64,000 nt of DNA from Miniimonas arenae (GCF_006351005.1 NZ_VENP01000008.1:18734-82733), one strand, 5' to 3'; positions 52,435 to 61,230 are shown, counted from the stretch's first letter. A program made the numbers and translations. The notes: generated by a model from the letters alone, not told the origin.

Positions 52435-55170
52435 GTGACCACCACAGCTGACAACCAGGTCGCCGTCGAGGACGCCGAGACGGTCGTGGAGGAGGCAGTC
52501 GACTCGACCGCCTCCGAGGTCGACCCCACCGTGAACCACATCGACGACCTCGTCGCCAAGGGTCTGGCGGCCCTCAAGGAGTACGCCTCCTTCGACCAGG
52601 CGACCATCGACTACATCGTCGCCAAGTGCGCCGTCGCCGCCCTCGACAAGCACGGCGTCCTCGCCGAGCTCGCCGTCAAGGAGACCGGTCGCGGTGTGTT
52701 CGAGGACAAGGCCGTGAAGAACATCTTCGCGTGCGAGCACGTCACCCACTCCATGCGCGACCTGCGCACCGTGGGCGTCATCAGCAAGGACGAGCTGACC
52801 GGCATCACCGAGATCGCCGAGCCCGTCGGCGTGGTCTGCGGTGTCACTCCCGTGACGAACCCGACCTCGACGGCGATCTTCAAGTCCCTCATCGCGCTCA
52901 AGACGCGCAACCCCATCGTCTTCGCCTTCCACCCCGGCGCTCAGCAGTGCTCCGTCGCCGCCGCGAAGGTCGTGCGGGACGCGGCCGTCGCCGCCGGCGC
53001 CCCCGAGAACTGCATCCAGTGGGTCGAGACCCCCTCACTCCAGGCCACCGGCCTCCTCATGAACCACCCCGGCGTCTCCCTCATCCTCGCGACCGGCGGC
53101 AACGCGATGGTCCGCGCCGCCTACTCCTGCGGCAAGCCCGCCCTCGGCGTCGGCGCGGGCAACGTCCCCGCCTACATCACGAAGTCCGCGAAGCTCAAGC
53201 GAGCCGTGAACGACGTCGTGCTCTCCAAGGCCTTCGACAACGGCATGATCTGCGCCTCCGAGCAGGCCGCCATCCTCGATGCCGAGATCTACGACGAGGC
53301 GATCGCCGAGTTCCAGCACCTGCACGCCTACCTCGCCAGCCCCGAGGAGAAGGCGCTCCTGGAGCAGTTCATCTTCGGCGTCCAGGCCAACTCCGCGAAC
53401 TGCGGCGGTGCCAAGCTCAACGCGGCCGTCGTCGGCAAGCACCCCGCGTGGATCGCGCAGCAGGCCGGCTTCACCGTCCCCGAGGACACCTCGGTCATCC
53501 TCGTGCCCGTGAGCGAGGTCGGCCCGGCTGAGCCCCTCACCCGCGAGAAGCTGGCCCCGGTGCTCGCGGTTCTCAAGGCGAACTCCGTCGAGGAGGGTCT
53601 GCGCTTCTCCGAGCAGATGGTGGAGTTCGACGGGCTCGGCCACTCGGGCGCCATCCACACCGAGGACCCGGAGCTCGCCGAGGAGTTCGGCTCGCGCGTC
53701 AAGGCGATCCGCATCATCACCAACGCCCCGAGCTCCCTCGGCGGCATCGGCGACATCTACAACGCCTTCATCCCGTCACTGACCCTGGGCTGCGGCTCCT
53801 ACGGGCACAACTCGGTCTCGAACAACGTCTCGGCGATCAACCTCGTCAACGTCAAGCGCATCGGTCGGAGGAACAACAACTTGCAGTGGTTCAAGGTCCC
53901 GGCCAAGACGTACTTCGAGCCGAACGCGATCCGCTACCTCGCGGACATGCCCGACGTCGAGCGCGTCACGATCGTGACCGACGCCGTGATGACCACGCTC
54001 GGCTTCGTCGACCGGGTCATGGACGTCCTCAACCGGCGCGGCAACAAGGTCGCCATCCAGATCATCGACCAGGTCGAGCCCGAGCCCAGCGTCAAGACGG
54101 TCCAGAAGGGCGCGGAGCAGATGCGCCACTTCAAGCCGGACACGATCATCGCCCTCGGCGGTGGCTCGCCGATGGACGCCGCCAAGGTCATGTGGCTGCT
54201 GTACGAGCACCCGGAGATCGACTTCTCCGACCTCAAGCAGAAGTTCTTCGACGTCCGCAAGCGCGCCTTCACGTTCCCGACCCTGGGGAACCTCGCCAAG
54301 CTGGTCTGCATCCCGACCTCCTCGGGCACGGGCGCCGAGGTCACGCCGTTCGCCGTGATCTCCGACCCCGACGCCGGCAAGAAGTACCCGCTCGCGGACT
54401 ACGCGCTCACGCCGTCGGTCGCGATCGTGGACCCGGCGCTGACCGCGTCCATGCCGCGCTCGCTGGCCGCCGACTCCGGCTTCGACGCCCTCACGCACGC
54501 CACCGAGGCGTACGTGTCCGTCTACGCCAACGACTTCACCGACGGCATGTCGCTGCACGCGATCAAGCTCATCTTCGAGAACCTCGCCCAGTCCGTCACG
54601 GGGGAGAAGGGCGACCCGGCCACCGAGAAGTCCCGCGAGAAGATGCACAACGCGGCGACCATCGCCGGCATGAGCTTCGGCAACGCGTTCCTCGGGATCG
54701 TGCACGCGATGGCGCACGTCGTCGGCTCCACGTACCACCTGGTGCACGGCCGCACGAACGCCACGCTCCTGCCGCACGTGATCCGCTACAACGGCAAGAT
54801 CCCGACCAAGCTGACCAGCTGGCCGAAGTACGAGCACTACGTCGCTCCGGAGCGGTTCCAGGAGATCGCCAAGCACCTCGGCCTGCCGGCCGAGACGCCG
54901 GAGCAGGGCGTGGAGTCCTACGCGCAGGCCGTGGAGTCCCTGCGGGCCAAGGTCGGCATCCCCGCGTCCTTCCAGGCGCAGGGCGTCGACGAGACCGAGT
55001 TCATCTCGCGTCTCGACGAGGTCGCCACGGGCGCCTACGAGGACCAGTGCGCCCCGGCCAACCCGCGCATGCCGATGCGCGAGGACATGAAGGAGATCAT
55101 GCTCGCCGCGTACTACGGCACCTCCGTCGAGGAGGTTCGCGCGCGTCGCGAGGAGGCCGCCGCGTCCTGA
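52435..55170 (+). CDS. adhE: Bifunctional acetaldehyde/alcohol dehydrogenase AdhE
   Basis: AdhE (911 residues) reduces acetyl-CoA to ethanol in two steps to reoxidise NADH during fermentation. The N-terminal half is a CoA-acylating aldehyde dehydrogenase with catalytic Cys273 in GMICASEQ and NAD-binding GVGAGNVPAY; the C-terminal half is an iron alcohol dehydrogenase (GGGSPMDAAKVMW, SGTGAEVTP, metal ligands in SGFDALTHATEAY, IVHAMAHVVGS and VHGRTNA). AdhE assembles into long filaments in other species. The N-terminal 35 residues are acidic. The GTG follows CAGGAGCAACGC. Two strong terminators follow. Confidence 0.96.
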   Translation: MTTTADNQVAVEDAETVVEEAVDSTASEVDPTVNHIDDLVAKGLAALKEYASFDQATIDYIVAKCAVAALDKHGVLAELAVKETGRGVFEDKAVKNIFACEHVTHSMRDLRTVGVISKDELTGITEIAEPVGVVCGVTPVTNPTSTAIFKSLIALKTRNPIVFAFHPGAQQCSVAAAKVVRDAAVAAGAPENCIQWVETPSLQATGLLMNHPGVSLILATGGNAMVRAAYSCGKPALGVGAGNVPAYITKSAKLKRAVNDVVLSKAFDNGMICASEQAAILDAEIYDEAIAEFQHLHAYLASPEEKALLEQFIFGVQANSANCGGAKLNAAVVGKHPAWIAQQAGFTVPEDTSVILVPVSEVGPAEPLTREKLAPVLAVLKANSVEEGLRFSEQMVEFDGLGHSGAIHTEDPELAEEFGSRVKAIRIITNAPSSLGGIGDIYNAFIPSLTLGCGSYGHNSVSNNVSAINLVNVKRIGRRNNNLQWFKVPAKTYFEPNAIRYLADMPDVERVTIVTDAVMTTLGFVDRVMDVLNRRGNKVAIQIIDQVEPEPSVKTVQKGAEQMRHFKPDTIIALGGGSPMDAAKVMWLLYEHPEIDFSDLKQKFFDVRKRAFTFPTLGNLAKLVCIPTSSGTGAEVTPFAVISDPDAGKKYPLADYALTPSVAIVDPALTASMPRSLAADSGFDALTHATEAYVSVYANDFTDGMSLHAIKLIFENLAQSVTGEKGDPATEKSREKMHNAATIAGMSFGNAFLGIVHAMAHVVGSTYHLVHGRTNATLLPHVIRYNGKIPTKLTSWPKYEHYVAPERFQEIAKHLGLPAETPEQGVESYAQAVESLRAKVGIPASFQAQGVDETEFISRLDEVATGAYEDQCAPANPRMPMREDMKEIMLAAYYGTSVEEVRARREEAAAS

Positions 55171-55181
55171 GGCGGGTGATC

Positions 55182-55209
55182 GGGGCGGGGGAGTCAGCAC
55201 CCCCGCCCC
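55182..55209 (+). terminator. First hairpin after adhE
   Basis: GGGGCGGGGG and CCCCCGCCCC form a 10-bp stem around an 8-base loop, 11 bases after the stop. Confidence 0.6.
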
Positions 55210-55214
55210 GTGCG

Positions 55215-55242
55215 AGGCCCCGGACCACGCGGTCCGGGGCCT
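55215..55242 (+). terminator. Main adhE terminator
   Basis: A perfect 12-bp stem AGGCCCCGGACC / GGTCCGGGGCCT around ACGC, followed by TCG; the strongest hairpin in the gap. Confidence 0.75.
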
Positions 55243-55287
55243 TCGTGCGTGGTGGTGGATCTCACCGCGCACGGGCCTCCTCCGGTA

Positions 55288-55301
55288 ACCGTCCAGACGG
55301 T
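55288..55301 (+). promoter_or_regulatory. TetR-type operator candidate at the MFS promoter
   Basis: ACCGTC-CA-GACGGT is a palindrome with 6-bp arms, overlapping the -10-like TAGGTC (55301-55306) that lies eight bases before the MFS start. Drug-exporter genes are often repressed this way, but no regulator gene is adjacent. Confidence 0.4.
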
Positions 55302-55314
55302 AGGTCAGTGCCCC

Positions 55315-56931
55315 ATGAGCACGACCACTCCGACGCGCGACACGCAGGCGAACCACCGCTCGAGCGCGAACGACCACTCGAGCGCGAACGACCGCTCGAG
55401 CGCGAACGACCGCTCGAGCGCGGTCGCCACCGAGCCGGCGCGCCTCGCCCGCGCGCGCGACTGGTGGGGCCTGGCCGTCCTCATGCTCCCGGTGCTCATC
55501 GTCTCGATCGACAACACCGTGCTGAGCTTCGCCCTCCCGGTGATCGCGCGCGACCTCCAGCCCAGCGCCGCGCTCCAGCTGTGGATCGTCGACGTCTACC
55601 CGCTCGTCCTCGCCGCCCTGCTCGTGAGCATGGGCAACCTCGGCGACCGGATCGGGCGGCGCAAGCTGCTGCTCATCGGCTCGGTGGGGTTCGCCGTCGT
55701 GTCCGTGCTCGCCGCGAACGCGCCCACCGCCGAGGCGCTGCTCGTCGCACGCGCCCTGCTCGGTGTGTTCGGCGCGGCGCTCATGCCGTGCACCCTCTCG
55801 CTGCTGCGCGGGATGTTCCTCGACCGTCGCCAGCGCCGGCTCGCGATCGCCGTGTGGGCGACCGGGTTCGCCGCGGGCGGCGCTATCGGCCCGATCGTCG
55901 GCGGCGTGCTCCTCGAGCACGGCCACTGGGGCTCGGTCTTTCTGCTCGCGGTCCCGTTCCTGGTGCCGCTGCTGGTGCTCGCCCCGCTGCTCGTCACCGA
56001 GAGCCGCGATCCCAACCCCGGCCCGCTCGACGTCGTCGCGATCGTCCTGTCGATGCTCACCTTCGCGCCGGTCGTTTTCGCGATCAAGCACCTCGCGACC
56101 GAGGGGTTCGACCTCGTGGTGGTGCTGGGCGTCGTCGTCGGGATCGCGGCCGGCACCGTCCTCGTGCGGCGCCTGCTCGCCCAGCGCAACCCGCTCCTGG
56201 ACGTGCGCCTGTTCGCGGTGCCGGCCTTCACCGGCTCGGTGCTGGTCAACCTCGTCAGCGTGCTGTCGATGGTGGGGCTGCTCTACTTCCTCGCCCAGCA
56301 CCTCCAGCTCGTCATGGGGATGGGTCCGATGGAGGCCGGCCTGGTGCTGCTTCCGGGGACGCTCGCGATGGTCGTCGCCTCGCTCCTCGTCGTGCGCTGG
56401 GTCCGCCGCGTCCCGCCCGCGGTGCTCATGTCGGTCGGCCTCGGGCTTGCCGGGATCGCCTACCTCGTCTTCGCCGTCACGGGCGGGAGCAGCGCGGTGT
56501 GGGTGCTCGCGACGGCGTTCGCGCTGCTCAGCATCGGCGTCGGGATGGCCGAGACGCTCTCCAACGACATCATCGTCGCGGCCGTGCCGCCGGCGAAGGC
56601 CGGTGCGGCGTCCGCGGTGTCGGAGACCGCGTACGAGCTCGGCGCCGTGCTCGGCACCTCGATCCTCGGCGGCATCCTCGCGGCGAGCTACGCCGCCAAC
56701 CTCGTGGTGCCCGCCGGGCTCACCAGCGCGCAGGCCGACGCGGCGGGGGAGACCCTGGCCGGGGCGCTCGACGTCGCCGACCAGCTCCCCGCGGACCTCG
56801 CCGCCGTGCTCGCCGACTCCGCGCGGCACGCGTTCGACGCCGGCGTCGTGGTCACGGCGAGCGTCGGCGTCGTGCTGTCGATCCTCGCGATCGTGCTGGC
56901 TGCCCGGACCGTGCGCGGCCAGCGGGGCTGA
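55315..56931 (+). CDS. MFS exporter, DHA2 (14-TMS) family
   Basis: A 538-residue proton-coupled drug exporter. The 14 helices begin at about residue 53; SIDNTVLSFALPVI and WIVDVYPLVLAALLV with GDRIGRRK (motif A) are diagnostic of the DHA2/QacA-SmvA family. Before the first helix, residues 12-36 are a hydrophilic tail of three to four SSANDR-type hexapeptides encoded by 18-bp repeats. Substrate unknown. The palindrome at its promoter suggests repression by a TetR-like protein. Confidence 0.9.
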   Translation: MSTTTPTRDTQANHRSSANDHSSANDRSSANDRSSAVATEPARLARARDWWGLAVLMLPVLIVSIDNTVLSFALPVIARDLQPSAALQLWIVDVYPLVLAALLVSMGNLGDRIGRRKLLLIGSVGFAVVSVLAANAPTAEALLVARALLGVFGAALMPCTLSLLRGMFLDRRQRRLAIAVWATGFAAGGAIGPIVGGVLLEHGHWGSVFLLAVPFLVPLLVLAPLLVTESRDPNPGPLDVVAIVLSMLTFAPVVFAIKHLATEGFDLVVVLGVVVGIAAGTVLVRRLLAQRNPLLDVRLFAVPAFTGSVLVNLVSVLSMVGLLYFLAQHLQLVMGMGPMEAGLVLLPGTLAMVVASLLVVRWVRRVPPAVLMSVGLGLAGIAYLVFAVTGGSSAVWVLATAFALLSIGVGMAETLSNDIIVAAVPPAKAGAASAVSETAYELGAVLGTSILGGILAASYAANLVVPAGLTSAQADAAGETLAGALDVADQLPADLAAVLADSARHAFDAGVVVTASVGVVLSILAIVLAARTVRGQRG

Positions 56932-56939
56932 CGGCTGGG

Positions 56940-57551
56940 TCAGCCCACCTCGACGGCGAGGCCCGCCACCACCTCGACCCGCGGCCACGCCGCGAGCAGG
57001 TCCCCGGGCAGCAGGATCTTCGATGCGCGGACCCCGGACCCGATGAGCGCCTCGCCCTGGGCGACCCGTGCGTCCAGGAGCACGCGGAACCGGTCGGGCA
57101 GCCCGAGCGGCGTGATCCCGCCGTACTCCATCCCCGACTCGGCGACGGCGACGTCGGTCGAGAGGAACGAGGCCTTGCGCACGTCGAGGAGCCGCTTGAT
57201 CCGCGAGTTGACGTCGGCGCGGGTGGTGGCCCGCACCACGGCCGCGGCGACCCGCTCCTCGCCGTCGCGCCGTCCGCCGACGAGCACGCAGTTGGCCGAC
57301 ACCGCCAGGTCGAGGCCGTAGGCGTCCGTCAGCGCCTGGGTGTCCGCGAGGTCGGGGTCGATGCGCGCCACGAGGACCTCGTGCGCGACTCGCGGCTCGG
57401 TCTGGGTCCACATGCGCAGCATGGCCAGGACCGAGGGCGCGAGCACGGCCGGGTCGGCCTGTCCGGCGGCCAGCGCCGGGAGCCACTCGAGCGCGCCGCG
57501 CGGCGAGGATGCCGGTGCGCCCTCGCCGTCCCGCGCGTCGAGGTGCGTCAC
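56940..57551 (-). CDS. YbaK/EbsC family (aminoacyl-tRNA deacylase-like) protein
   Basis: A 203-residue protein whose second half (about 80-195) is a YbaK domain; relatives deacylate mischarged Cys- or Pro-tRNA. Typical blocks are VNSRIKRLLDVRKASFLS, ESGMEYGGITPLGLP and the VRASKILLPGDLL end. The first 70 residues lack recognisable motifs. The GTG start overlaps the upstream PEBP gene stop by GTGA. Substrate specificity cannot be read from the sequence. Confidence 0.85.
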   Translation of the reverse strand: MTHLDARDGEGAPASSPRGALEWLPALAAGQADPAVLAPSVLAMLRMWTQTEPRVAHEVLVARIDPDLADTQALTDAYGLDLAVSANCVLVGGRRDGEERVAAAVVRATTRADVNSRIKRLLDVRKASFLSTDVAVAESGMEYGGITPLGLPDRFRVLLDARVAQGEALIGSGVRASKILLPGDLLAAWPRVEVVAGLAVEVG

Positions 57552-58078
57552 CGCTGGTAGGTCGCGGTGAGCGTCGCGCGCGCGAGGGTGCGGAAGAGCG
57601 CCGTGAAGGCGACCGCGGTCGGCGACGCCTCCGGGTCGAGGTCGAGCGTGTCGACGTCGAGCGCGTGCACCGCGAAGACGTAGCGGTGCTCGCGGTCGCC
57701 GGCGGGCGGCGCCGCGCCCTCGTAGGCGTGCGTGCCGCCGTCGTTGCGCACGTGGAACGCGGCGCCCGGGAGCATGAGGTCGCTCGCGCCGGCGTCCGTG
57801 TCCAGCTCGGTCACCGAGGCGTCGAGGTCGACGACGGTCCAGTGCCAGTAGCCGGCGGGCGTGGGGGCGTCCGGGTCGAAGCAGCTCACGACGAAGCTCT
57901 GCGTCTCGGGCGGGAAGCCCGACCACGCCAGGTGCGGGGAACGGTTGCCGGCGTGCGCCGCGAAGTCGTCCCCGAGCGGGGCTCCGTCGATGAGGTCCCG
58001 GCTCGTGAGCGTGAAGCTCGGCACGGGCGGCAGCTGGTCGTAGGGCGCGGGCGCCACCGGTCGCTGGGAGAGGTCCAC
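57548..58078 (-). CDS. YbhB/YbcL family (PEBP/Raf kinase inhibitor-like) protein
   Basis: A 176-residue phosphatidylethanolamine-binding protein-like product. The ligand-site blocks are visible: SPHLAWSGFPPETQSF, FDPDAPTPAGYWHW and YEGAAPPAGDREHRYVF. Bacterial members have no firmly assigned role. The GTG at 58078 has a -10 element TAGATT exactly six bases upstream and no ribosome binding site, so it is probably leaderless and heads a two-gene unit with the YbaK gene. Confidence 0.9.
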   Translation of the reverse strand: MDLSQRPVAPAPYDQLPPVPSFTLTSRDLIDGAPLGDDFAAHAGNRSPHLAWSGFPPETQSFVVSCFDPDAPTPAGYWHWTVVDLDASVTELDTDAGASDLMLPGAAFHVRNDGGTHAYEGAAPPAGDREHRYVFAVHALDVDTLDLDPEASPTAVAFTALFRTLARATLTATYQR

Positions 58079-58084
58079 GGCGCC

Positions 58085-58090
58085 AATCTA
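58085..58090 (-). promoter_or_regulatory. -10 element of the leaderless PEBP-YbaK unit
   Basis: TAGATT on the minus strand, six bases before the GTG start at 58078. Confidence 0.55.
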
Positions 58091-58240
58091 CGCCGACGAG
58101 CGGGGCAAGGTCCCGGTTCCCCAGGGTGTGGCGCCGGTACCGTGGAGGGGTCCCCGGTGTTCCAGCGCGGTCCGCCGCGGGGCCGGACGCCATCGTCGGC
58201 GTCCCCCACCCACCGCGCGACAGTTCAAGGAGTGGTCTCC

Positions 58241-58414
58241 ATGCGCACGCCGGACAGGCGGGCCGAGGCGCGGTCGTCGCTGCGCCGTTCCGTTCTCACC
58301 GGGTGGACCCGTCCGCCCGGCGCCGTGCGACGCACGGCGCAGGACCGGCACGACGTCGAGCAGGCAGCCCTGCTGGGCGGTTACCTCATCCACCGCTCGC
58401 CCCAGGAGCGCTGA
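58241..58414 (+). CDS. Small basic hypothetical protein
   Basis: A 57-residue Arg-rich protein (MRTPDRRAEARSSLRRSV... ending IHRSPQER) with no recognised domain. It is supported mainly by AAGGAG eight bases before the ATG and by its place in an otherwise empty gap. The middle (QDRHDVEQAALLGGYLI) could form an amphipathic helix. A copy of the GCACGACGGCGAGC motif follows its stop. Confidence 0.5.
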   Translation: MRTPDRRAEARSSLRRSVLTGWTRPPGAVRRTAQDRHDVEQAALLGGYLIHRSPQER

Positions 58415-58479
58415 CGCACGACGGCGAGCCTCACGTCGGAAGGAAGTGCTCGCGGGTGGGCCGCCTACGATGCGTGCCC

Positions 58480-59301
58480 GTGATCATCTTCGGGTCCTAC
58501 GTCATCCACCACACCGTGGGCGAGGGCCACTTCCACTGCCCGCAGTGCCTGGGCCAGACGGCGTACCGGCTGCGTCGGGGCCGCTGGTGGCTGCACATCC
58601 TCTTCATCCCGCTCATCCCGATGAAGCGGGCCCAGCCCTTCGTCCAGTGCGGCACCTGCCGCTCGCGGTTCGCGCTCGGCGTTCTCGGTCCCACGGAGCT
58701 CGAGCGCTACCGCCAGGCCCTGGGCGACCAGTTCCCCGCACATCTCGTGGGCCTCTCGACGGCGCAGCTGCCGAACGAGGACGAGCCCGCGGTGGGACCT
58801 GGCGTGCCGGGCCTGCCCGGGATGCCCGGCGTGCCCCAGGCCGAGCAGGTGGCCACCGATCCGTATCCCGTCGCGGGGACGCCCGGCGCGCACGCGGTCG
58901 ACAGGTACGCCGCACTCGGCGGGGAGTGGCTCGCCGTCGCCCGCGGGGTCGGTGCGGAGGTGCTGCGCCGCAGCTCGCGGGTGACCGACCAGGGCGCCTG
59001 GCGGGTCACGCGGCACGCGTGGCGCGTCGGGGTGCGCGACTACACCGAGGACCACGTGCGGTTCGACGTCGAGCGCCTCGACACCTCCTACCTGCCCGTC
59101 CTGGTGCGCGAGCTCGTCGCGGACGCACGCCTCGGTCCGGCCGGTGGACGCGGGCTCGTCGCCGACGCGGTCGAGATCGCCCAGGACAACGGCGGGCTCG
59201 AGGACGCCCAGTGGGAGTGGATCGTGCGGCTCGGTCTCGAGGCCGGGGTCGGGCCGACGGCGGCCGGCGAGGTGCGGGACGGCGTGCTCGCACGCAGCTG
59301 A
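58480..59301 (+). CDS. Zinc-ribbon protein with TerB-like C-terminus
   Basis: A 273-residue protein. The N-terminus is a split zinc ribbon (CPQC at about 20-23 and CGTC at about 58-61) with a hydrophobic LHILFIPLIPMK between the pairs, as in zinc-ribbon-15 proteins. A Gly/Pro linker (VGPGVPGLPGMPGVPQ) leads to an alpha-helical C-terminal part (about 180-273) whose Asp/Glu pattern suggests a TerB-like domain. GTG 58480 is chosen because TACGAT lies eight bases upstream; GTG 58474 is also possible. Function unknown. Confidence 0.75.
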   Translation: MIIFGSYVIHHTVGEGHFHCPQCLGQTAYRLRRGRWWLHILFIPLIPMKRAQPFVQCGTCRSRFALGVLGPTELERYRQALGDQFPAHLVGLSTAQLPNEDEPAVGPGVPGLPGMPGVPQAEQVATDPYPVAGTPGAHAVDRYAALGGEWLAVARGVGAEVLRRSSRVTDQGAWRVTRHAWRVGVRDYTEDHVRFDVERLDTSYLPVLVRELVADARLGPAGGRGLVADAVEIAQDNGGLEDAQWEWIVRLGLEAGVGPTAAGEVRDGVLARS

Positions 59302-59306
59302 GCAGT

Positions 59307-59324
59307 TAGTTGAGGGAACAACTA
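59307..59324. promoter_or_regulatory. TAGTTG-N6-CAACTA operator candidate
   Basis: A perfect inverted repeat with 6-bp arms and a 6-base spacer, 64 bases before the NAD(P)-binding protein gene. The spacing suits a MarR- or HxlR-type regulator; none is encoded nearby. Confidence 0.45.
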
Positions 59325-59387
59325 CCGGGTGGGCTGTGTTGCCCTGTGTGCTCCGGATCGCGGGGCACTCACGAGAGGACGGAACAC

Positions 59388-60017
59388 ATGGCACGGATCA
59401 CGGTCATCGGCGGTACGGGGTACACCGGCGGGAACATCGCGCAGGTCGCGGTGGCGCGGGGGCACGAGGTCACCTCGTGGAGCCGTACGCTCCCGGTCGA
59501 GCCCGCCGACGGCGTGTCCTACGAGACCGCCGACCTCACCGCCGACGGGGTGGCACAGCGCGTCGTGGCGAACGCCGACGTCGTGGTCTCCGCGCTCTCT
59601 CCGCGCGGACCCCTCGAGGGCGCGCTCGAGGGCGTCGACGCCGCGCTCGCCGACGCCGCGAGCGCCGCAGGCGTCCGCCTCGTCGTGATCGGCGGCTTCG
59701 GCTCGCTGCGTCCCGCGCCCGACGCGCCGCGCATCGCCGAGGGCGACGACTTCCCGGCGGCCTACCGCGCCGAGTCGCTCGAGATGGCCCGGATCCTCGC
59801 CGGTCTGCAGGCGCGCGAGGGCCTCGACTGGCTCTACGTGAGCCCGTCCGGCGGGTACGGCGCCTTCAACCCCGGTGAGGCGACCGGCTCCTACCGCGTG
59901 GGTGGCGACGTCGTGGCCCCCGACGCGGGCGACGTGTCCGGCGCGGACTTCGCGCTCGCCGTCGTGGAGGAGATCGAGAACGCGGCGCACACCGGGCACA
60001 TCTCCGTCTTCGGCTGA
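59388..60017 (+). CDS. NAD(P)-binding Rossmann protein (NmrA/epimerase-like)
   Basis: A 209-residue atypical short-chain dehydrogenase-like protein. VIGGTGYTGGNIA (about 6-18) is the dinucleotide-binding loop; LVVIGGFGSL and LYVSPSGGYG follow. Members act as NADPH sensors or flavin/quinone reductases; the substrate here is unknown. The ATG follows CGAGAGGACGGAACAC. The palindrome upstream suggests redox- or ligand-controlled expression. Confidence 0.88.
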   Translation: MARITVIGGTGYTGGNIAQVAVARGHEVTSWSRTLPVEPADGVSYETADLTADGVAQRVVANADVVVSALSPRGPLEGALEGVDAALADAASAAGVRLVVIGGFGSLRPAPDAPRIAEGDDFPAAYRAESLEMARILAGLQAREGLDWLYVSPSGGYGAFNPGEATGSYRVGGDVVAPDAGDVSGADFALAVVEEIENAAHTGHISVFG

Positions 60018-60148
60018 GGGGCCAGGGCGCCCGTCCGCGATGCCGCCGGCTGCTGACGGGCCGCTGCGCCGCCGTCGTCGAGATCTGCGGATCGCCTCGC
60101 CGGGTGGCCGACGCCGAGCGCGATGATCGCCAGCCCGGGGACGTGAGC

Positions 60149-61153
60149 TCAGGAGCCGGCGGGCAGCGGGCGCAGCGCTGCCTCGAGCTCGACCCGGTCC
60201 GCGGGGTACCAGGGTGCGAGGACCGCCACGAGTCGTGGGCGCAGCTCGGGCTCGTCGACGAGCACGCTGACCCGGAACGTGCCCGACACCTGGTCCGGCC
60301 CCCACCCCAGGAGCCGCAGCTCCTCGGCGTGCTCGGCGAGCGCGTCGGAGGCCAGCTGCGCCTCGGAGCTGCTCGGGGAGTCGGCGGAGCCCACGCAGAG
60401 CCAGCCCGGCCACACTTCGCGCAGGCTGCGGTGTGCAGCCTCCACGTCGCTGTCCTCGGTGAGCAGCACGTTGAACTCGCTGACGCCGTCCGACACGTAG
60501 GTCTCCACGTAACCGAGCAGGGCGGTGGCGCGCTCGTGCAGGAGGTTGGCCGCGTCGTGCGCCGCGGGCGGGAGGTCCGGGCCGTCGGGCCCGTCCACGA
60601 GCGCGACGGCCGACTCGTCGCCGCCTCGCCACGGGTCGTCGCACAGCGGCGCGAGAGCGGGCAGCGCGATGTCTGTGAGCTCGAGACCGTCGGGCGCGTC
60701 GGGTGCGACGGGTCGCGTGAGGGTGAACGTGTCACGGTCCCCGTCGTAGGTGCCCACCACCCAGCCCGTGCCCCAGGTGACGCCGGAGGCGTGCTCCGCG
60801 TCGGCGACGTCGTCCCAGTCCAGCCCGATGACGACCGGTCCGGAGCACTGCGGGGGGTAGGACTCGAGCACGCCGCCGAGGCACGCGACGGGGTCGGCCC
60901 CGTCACGTTGGAGCAGCGTGGTGGCCGCGGTGTAGACCGTGACGCCGGGATCCGTGACGCCGGGATCCGTGCCACCCGCGCCCGTCGAGCCGCCGGACCC
61001 GGCGGCCGCCGTGACGTCGGTGGGCTCCGCCGACGCGCCCTGCGACGCCCCCGCGCCGCCCGTGCCCGGCGCCGTGCACCCGGCGAGCAGCACGACGGCG
61101 AGCAGAGGGCCGAGCGCGCGCGTGACCGACCGGTTGACTCGCCTCGTGGACAT
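60149..61153 (-). CDS. Putative lipoprotein of unknown function
   Basis: A 334-residue exported lipoprotein. The signal sequence ends in the lipobox LLAGC, making Cys26 the lipidated residue. A Gly/Ser/Ala/Thr-rich linker (27-75) includes a repeated TDPGV. The folded part (about 76-334) has two disulfide-compatible cysteine pairs and no recognised domain. The ATG follows GAGGAGGCCGT. It is divergent from an SDR gene. Confidence 0.85.
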   Translation of the reverse strand: MSTRRVNRSVTRALGPLLAVVLLAGCTAPGTGGAGASQGASAEPTDVTAAAGSGGSTGAGGTDPGVTDPGVTVYTAATTLLQRDGADPVACLGGVLESYPPQCSGPVVIGLDWDDVADAEHASGVTWGTGWVVGTYDGDRDTFTLTRPVAPDAPDGLELTDIALPALAPLCDDPWRGGDESAVALVDGPDGPDLPPAAHDAANLLHERATALLGYVETYVSDGVSEFNVLLTEDSDVEAAHRSLREVWPGWLCVGSADSPSSSEAQLASDALAEHAEELRLLGWGPDQVSGTFRVSVLVDEPELRPRLVAVLAPWYPADRVELEAALRPLPAGS

Positions 61154-61230
61154 ACGGCCTCCTCGCGTGAGGCGCGGACGGCGCCGTCATCTGGCGAGTG
61201 TCCACCGCCGGCCGGTTCTTGCACCGGATC

